A stretch of 7,151 bases of DNA, from NCBI GenBank assembly GCA_900546215.1, contig URCD01000109.1:1-7151 (forward strand), read 5' to 3'. Below, piece by piece: positions 5,906 through 7,151 of this stretch (position 1 is the stretch's first letter; each line of letters starts with the position of its first letter). The DNA comes from an uncultured Eubacteriales bacterium. GTDB lineage: Bacteria; Bacillota; Clostridia; Lachnospirales; Anaerotignaceae. The position numbers were made by a program, and so were the translations under genes. Under the pieces are notes generated by a model. The model was not told where the DNA came from. It saw only the letters and a program-made list of their open reading frames with translations, and did no database searches.

Positions 5906-6000
5906 CTAACACTCTATTTGTCATCTGTTACAAAATCAGGTTTCAATACTTCCTTATCGCCATTCAGCTAAAGCTTACAGCCTTGTCATTTCTATAAGGA

Positions 6001-6269
6001 TCCATGCGCCTGCTTCTTGTCTGTATGTTCTGCGCGTTACCTGCTTCACTAGCTCGGACCAAGCGACCTCGTGGCACATAGAAGTGACTGTTTAGTGCTG
6101 CTTCCTTCCGGATCTGACACGGTTCGCAGGTTCCTATTGCACAAGACTCAGCCTTTCAACACCAATTCCGCAGGGCAGCCGCAAAACAAAAACAGCCGCA
6201 AAGCAAGCGTCACCCCCACTATAGCGGATTGTGGGTACAGGGCGCCGCTACCTCCCCGGCTAGCATGGA
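6001..6269 (-). ncRNA. scr: Signal recognition particle RNA (long Firmicute type, with Alu domain)
   Basis: This is the RNA scaffold of the signal recognition particle, which binds Ffh and directs membrane and secreted proteins to the translocon. The core hairpin reads TCAGATCCGGAAGGAAGCAG, with the GGAA tetraloop at 6109-6106 and the conserved Ffh-binding asymmetric loop. The 5' part has the Alu-domain hallmarks GGTAGCGGCGCCCTGTACCC and ATCCGCTATAGTGGG. The ends were set by a 7-bp closing helix, TCCATGC (6269-6263) with GCATGGA (6007-6001), which gives 269 nt, close to the ~270 nt of Bacillus scRNA. The true ends could differ by a few bases. The long precursor implied by the promoter (about 40 nt extra at the 5' end) suggests processing, as RNase III does in B. 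subtilis. SRP RNA next to dnaX is a common Firmicute order, here split by the operons between them. Confidence 0.95.
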
Positions 6270-6316
6270 AATTTTTTAACACATTTTGTGTTTTTATTAT
6301 TTTAAAACGCTTAAAC

Positions 6317-6346
6317 ATTATAATCTATAATCTATGCTATTGTCAA
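6317..6346 (-). promoter_or_regulatory. Consensus sigma-A promoter of the SRP RNA gene
   Basis: On the minus strand a perfect -35 TTGACA (6346-6341) and a perfect -10 TATAAT (6322-6317) are 18 bp apart, as expected for a highly expressed stable RNA. Transcription would start near 6310, about 40 nt before the predicted mature 5' end. Its -35 overlaps that of the ddl promoter on the other strand. Confidence 0.85.
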
Positions 6347-6368
6347 GAACTGCATTTTTGAATATAAT
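6340..6368 (+). promoter_or_regulatory. Predicted sigma-A promoter of ddl
   Basis: TTGTCA (6340-6345) and a perfect TATAAT (6363-6368) are separated by 17 bp. Transcription would start near 6375, giving a leader of about 59 nt. Five of the six -35 bases are shared with the -35 of the divergent SRP RNA promoter. Two more TATAAT strings at 6399-6404 and 6410-6415 lack a matching -35. Confidence 0.7.
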
Positions 6369-6388
6369 AGTAATAATGTATTCAGATA

Positions 6389-6402
6389 TATATTCGAATA
6401 TA
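6389..6402 (+). promoter_or_regulatory. 14-bp perfect palindrome in the ddl leader
   Basis: TATATTCGAATATA is its own reverse complement. It lies about 14 nt downstream of the predicted start of the ddl transcript and 31 nt before the start codon, a place where a dimeric repressor could act. The region is very AT-rich, so chance is a real alternative. Confidence 0.35.
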
Positions 6403-6433
6403 ATTTCTTTATAATAAAGAGAGAGGGATATCA

Positions 6434-7151
6434 TTGAATAAGCTAACAGTTGCGGTAATTTTCGGCGGTCAGTCCTCGGAGCATGAAGTTTCCAGAGTGT
6501 CCGCTTCCACAATAATTTCAAATCTTGACCCGGAAAAATATTTTGTTATTCCGCTTGGCATAACCAAATCAGGAAAGTGGATGATATATAACGGTCCTGT
6601 TGAGAATATTAAAAACGGCGAATGGGAAAAGTTCGGTACTCCCGCAGTACTAAGTCCTGACGCTTCTCAGAAGGGGCTTCTTAAAATAGTAGGCGGGAAG
6701 GTGAAAATAATTCCTATAGATTTAGCCTTTCCTGTCCTTCACGGAAAATATGGAGAGGACGGCACAATACAGGGACTTTTTGAAATGGCACAAATCCCCT
6801 ATGTGGGAAACGGAGTTCTTTCTTCCAGCGTATCTATGGATAAGGCCTTTACAAAGATCGTTGCCAAAAGCGCTAAAATACCTCAGGCCAAATATGTAGA
6901 AGTAAGGTCAGACGATATTAAAAGGATTAAAACCACCGCTGCCAAAATAGAAAAAAAGCTTGGGTATCCATGCTTTGTTAAGCCTGCTAACGCCGGCTCC
7001 TCTGTTGGAATAACAAAGGCGCATAATAAAGATGAGCTTATTGAAGGACTTAAGCTTGCTGCTGCGCATGACAGTAAAATTGTTGTTGAAAAGGCTGTTG
7101 TAGGCCGTGAGATAGAATGTGCAGTTCTTGGAAACGGAAGCCGTATAGAAG
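6434..7151 (+). CDS. ddl: D-alanine--D-alanine ligase, N-terminal part
   Basis: This ATP-grasp enzyme joins two D-alanines for the peptidoglycan precursor. About 239 of the usual 340-370 residues are present, and the gene runs off the right edge. Motifs seen are VIFGGQSSEHEVS (8-20), with E16 as the first D-Ala ligand equivalent to E. coli DdlB E15, LHGKYGEDGTIQG with HGKYGEDG at 103-110, and PYVGNGVLSS followed by SMDK. The ATP-binding strand CFVKPANAGSSVG follows, with K183. The omega-loop that separates D-Ala from D-lactate or D-serine ligases lies beyond the edge, so the product specificity rests on overall similarity. The start is TTG at 6434 with GAGGG at 6423-6427, 6 nt upstream. The frame is closed by TAA at 6401-6403 and has no in-frame ATG or GTG in between. 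The family normally starts a few residues before VAVIFGG, as here. Confidence 0.93.
   Translation, partial: MNKLTVAVIFGGQSSEHEVSRVSASTIISNLDPEKYFVIPLGITKSGKWMIYNGPVENIKNGEWEKFGTPAVLSPDASQKGLLKIVGGKVKIIPIDLAFPVLHGKYGEDGTIQGLFEMAQIPYVGNGVLSSSVSMDKAFTKIVAKSAKIPQAKYVEVRSDDIKRIKTTAAKIEKKLGYPCFVKPANAGSSVGITKAHNKDELIEGLKLAAAHDSKIVVEKAVVGREIECAVLGNGSRIE

Noticed and set aside
5695..6010. Integration site at the 3' end of the SRP RNA gene
   Set aside because: RNA gene ends are common integration targets, but I found no copy of the SRP RNA 3' end near the other cassette edge and no integrase in the window.
6071..6361. 96-codon open frame on the plus strand
   Set aside because: It is antisense to the SRP RNA and its promoter; the conserved RNA structure explains this stretch.
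6399..6415. Two further TATAAT strings upstream of ddl
   Set aside because: Neither has a recognisable -35 box at 16-19 bp, while the TATAAT at 6363-6368 has a good one.
1..7151. CRISPR arrays, insertion sequences, tRNA or rRNA genes
   Set aside because: No regularly spaced repeats, transposase motifs or tRNA/rRNA-like sequences were seen on either strand.

Overview
The window looks like a chromosomal segment from a low- to mid-GC anaerobic Firmicute of the class Clostridia, probably a gut member. The evidence is a long SRP RNA with an Alu domain, the scr / dnaX / ybaB neighbourhood typical of Firmicutes, purine-rich Shine-Dalgarno sites, GTG and TTG starts, and AGA/AGG-dominated arginine codons in the housekeeping genes.

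Layout. On the minus strand, reading from high to low coordinates: an SRP RNA gene (6269-6001) with a consensus promoter; a two-gene operon of a predicted zinc-dependent phospholipase C-like protein (3113-2514) and a PAP2 phosphatase (2501-1962), closed by a terminator; dnaX (1813-227) with its own promoter; and the start of a YbaB/EbfC nucleoid-associated protein that runs off the left edge. On the plus strand: a MerR-type regulator with two DNA-binding domains (3415-4158), an ABC ATPase (4230-4964) and an ABC-2 permease (4951-5694), ended by a strong hairpin terminator. At the right edge is the first two thirds of a D-Ala-D-Ala ligase gene (ddl, from 6434), transcribed away from the SRP RNA.

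How the parts relate. The conserved genes (SRP RNA, dnaX, ybaB) serve protein targeting and replication, and ddl serves cell-wall synthesis. The merR-ABC block lies between SRP RNA and dnaX and reads against the neighbouring minus-strand genes. It prefers CGN arginine codons (21 CGN to 8 AGR by my reading, against 12 to 33 in the flanking genes), so it looks like an acquired drug- or peptide-export cassette.

The most interesting system is the control of this cassette. A regulator carrying two MerR DNA-binding domains in one chain is flanked by two copies of a ~46-bp element, one in its own leader and one in front of the ABC genes. Each copy has a 19-bp-spaced promoter-like pair and ends in a T-run, so the copies could be MerR operators, terminators/attenuators, or both. 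Other points of note are an in-frame A AAA AAG slippery heptamer in dnaX and the back-to-back SRP RNA and ddl promoters, whose -35 boxes overlap.
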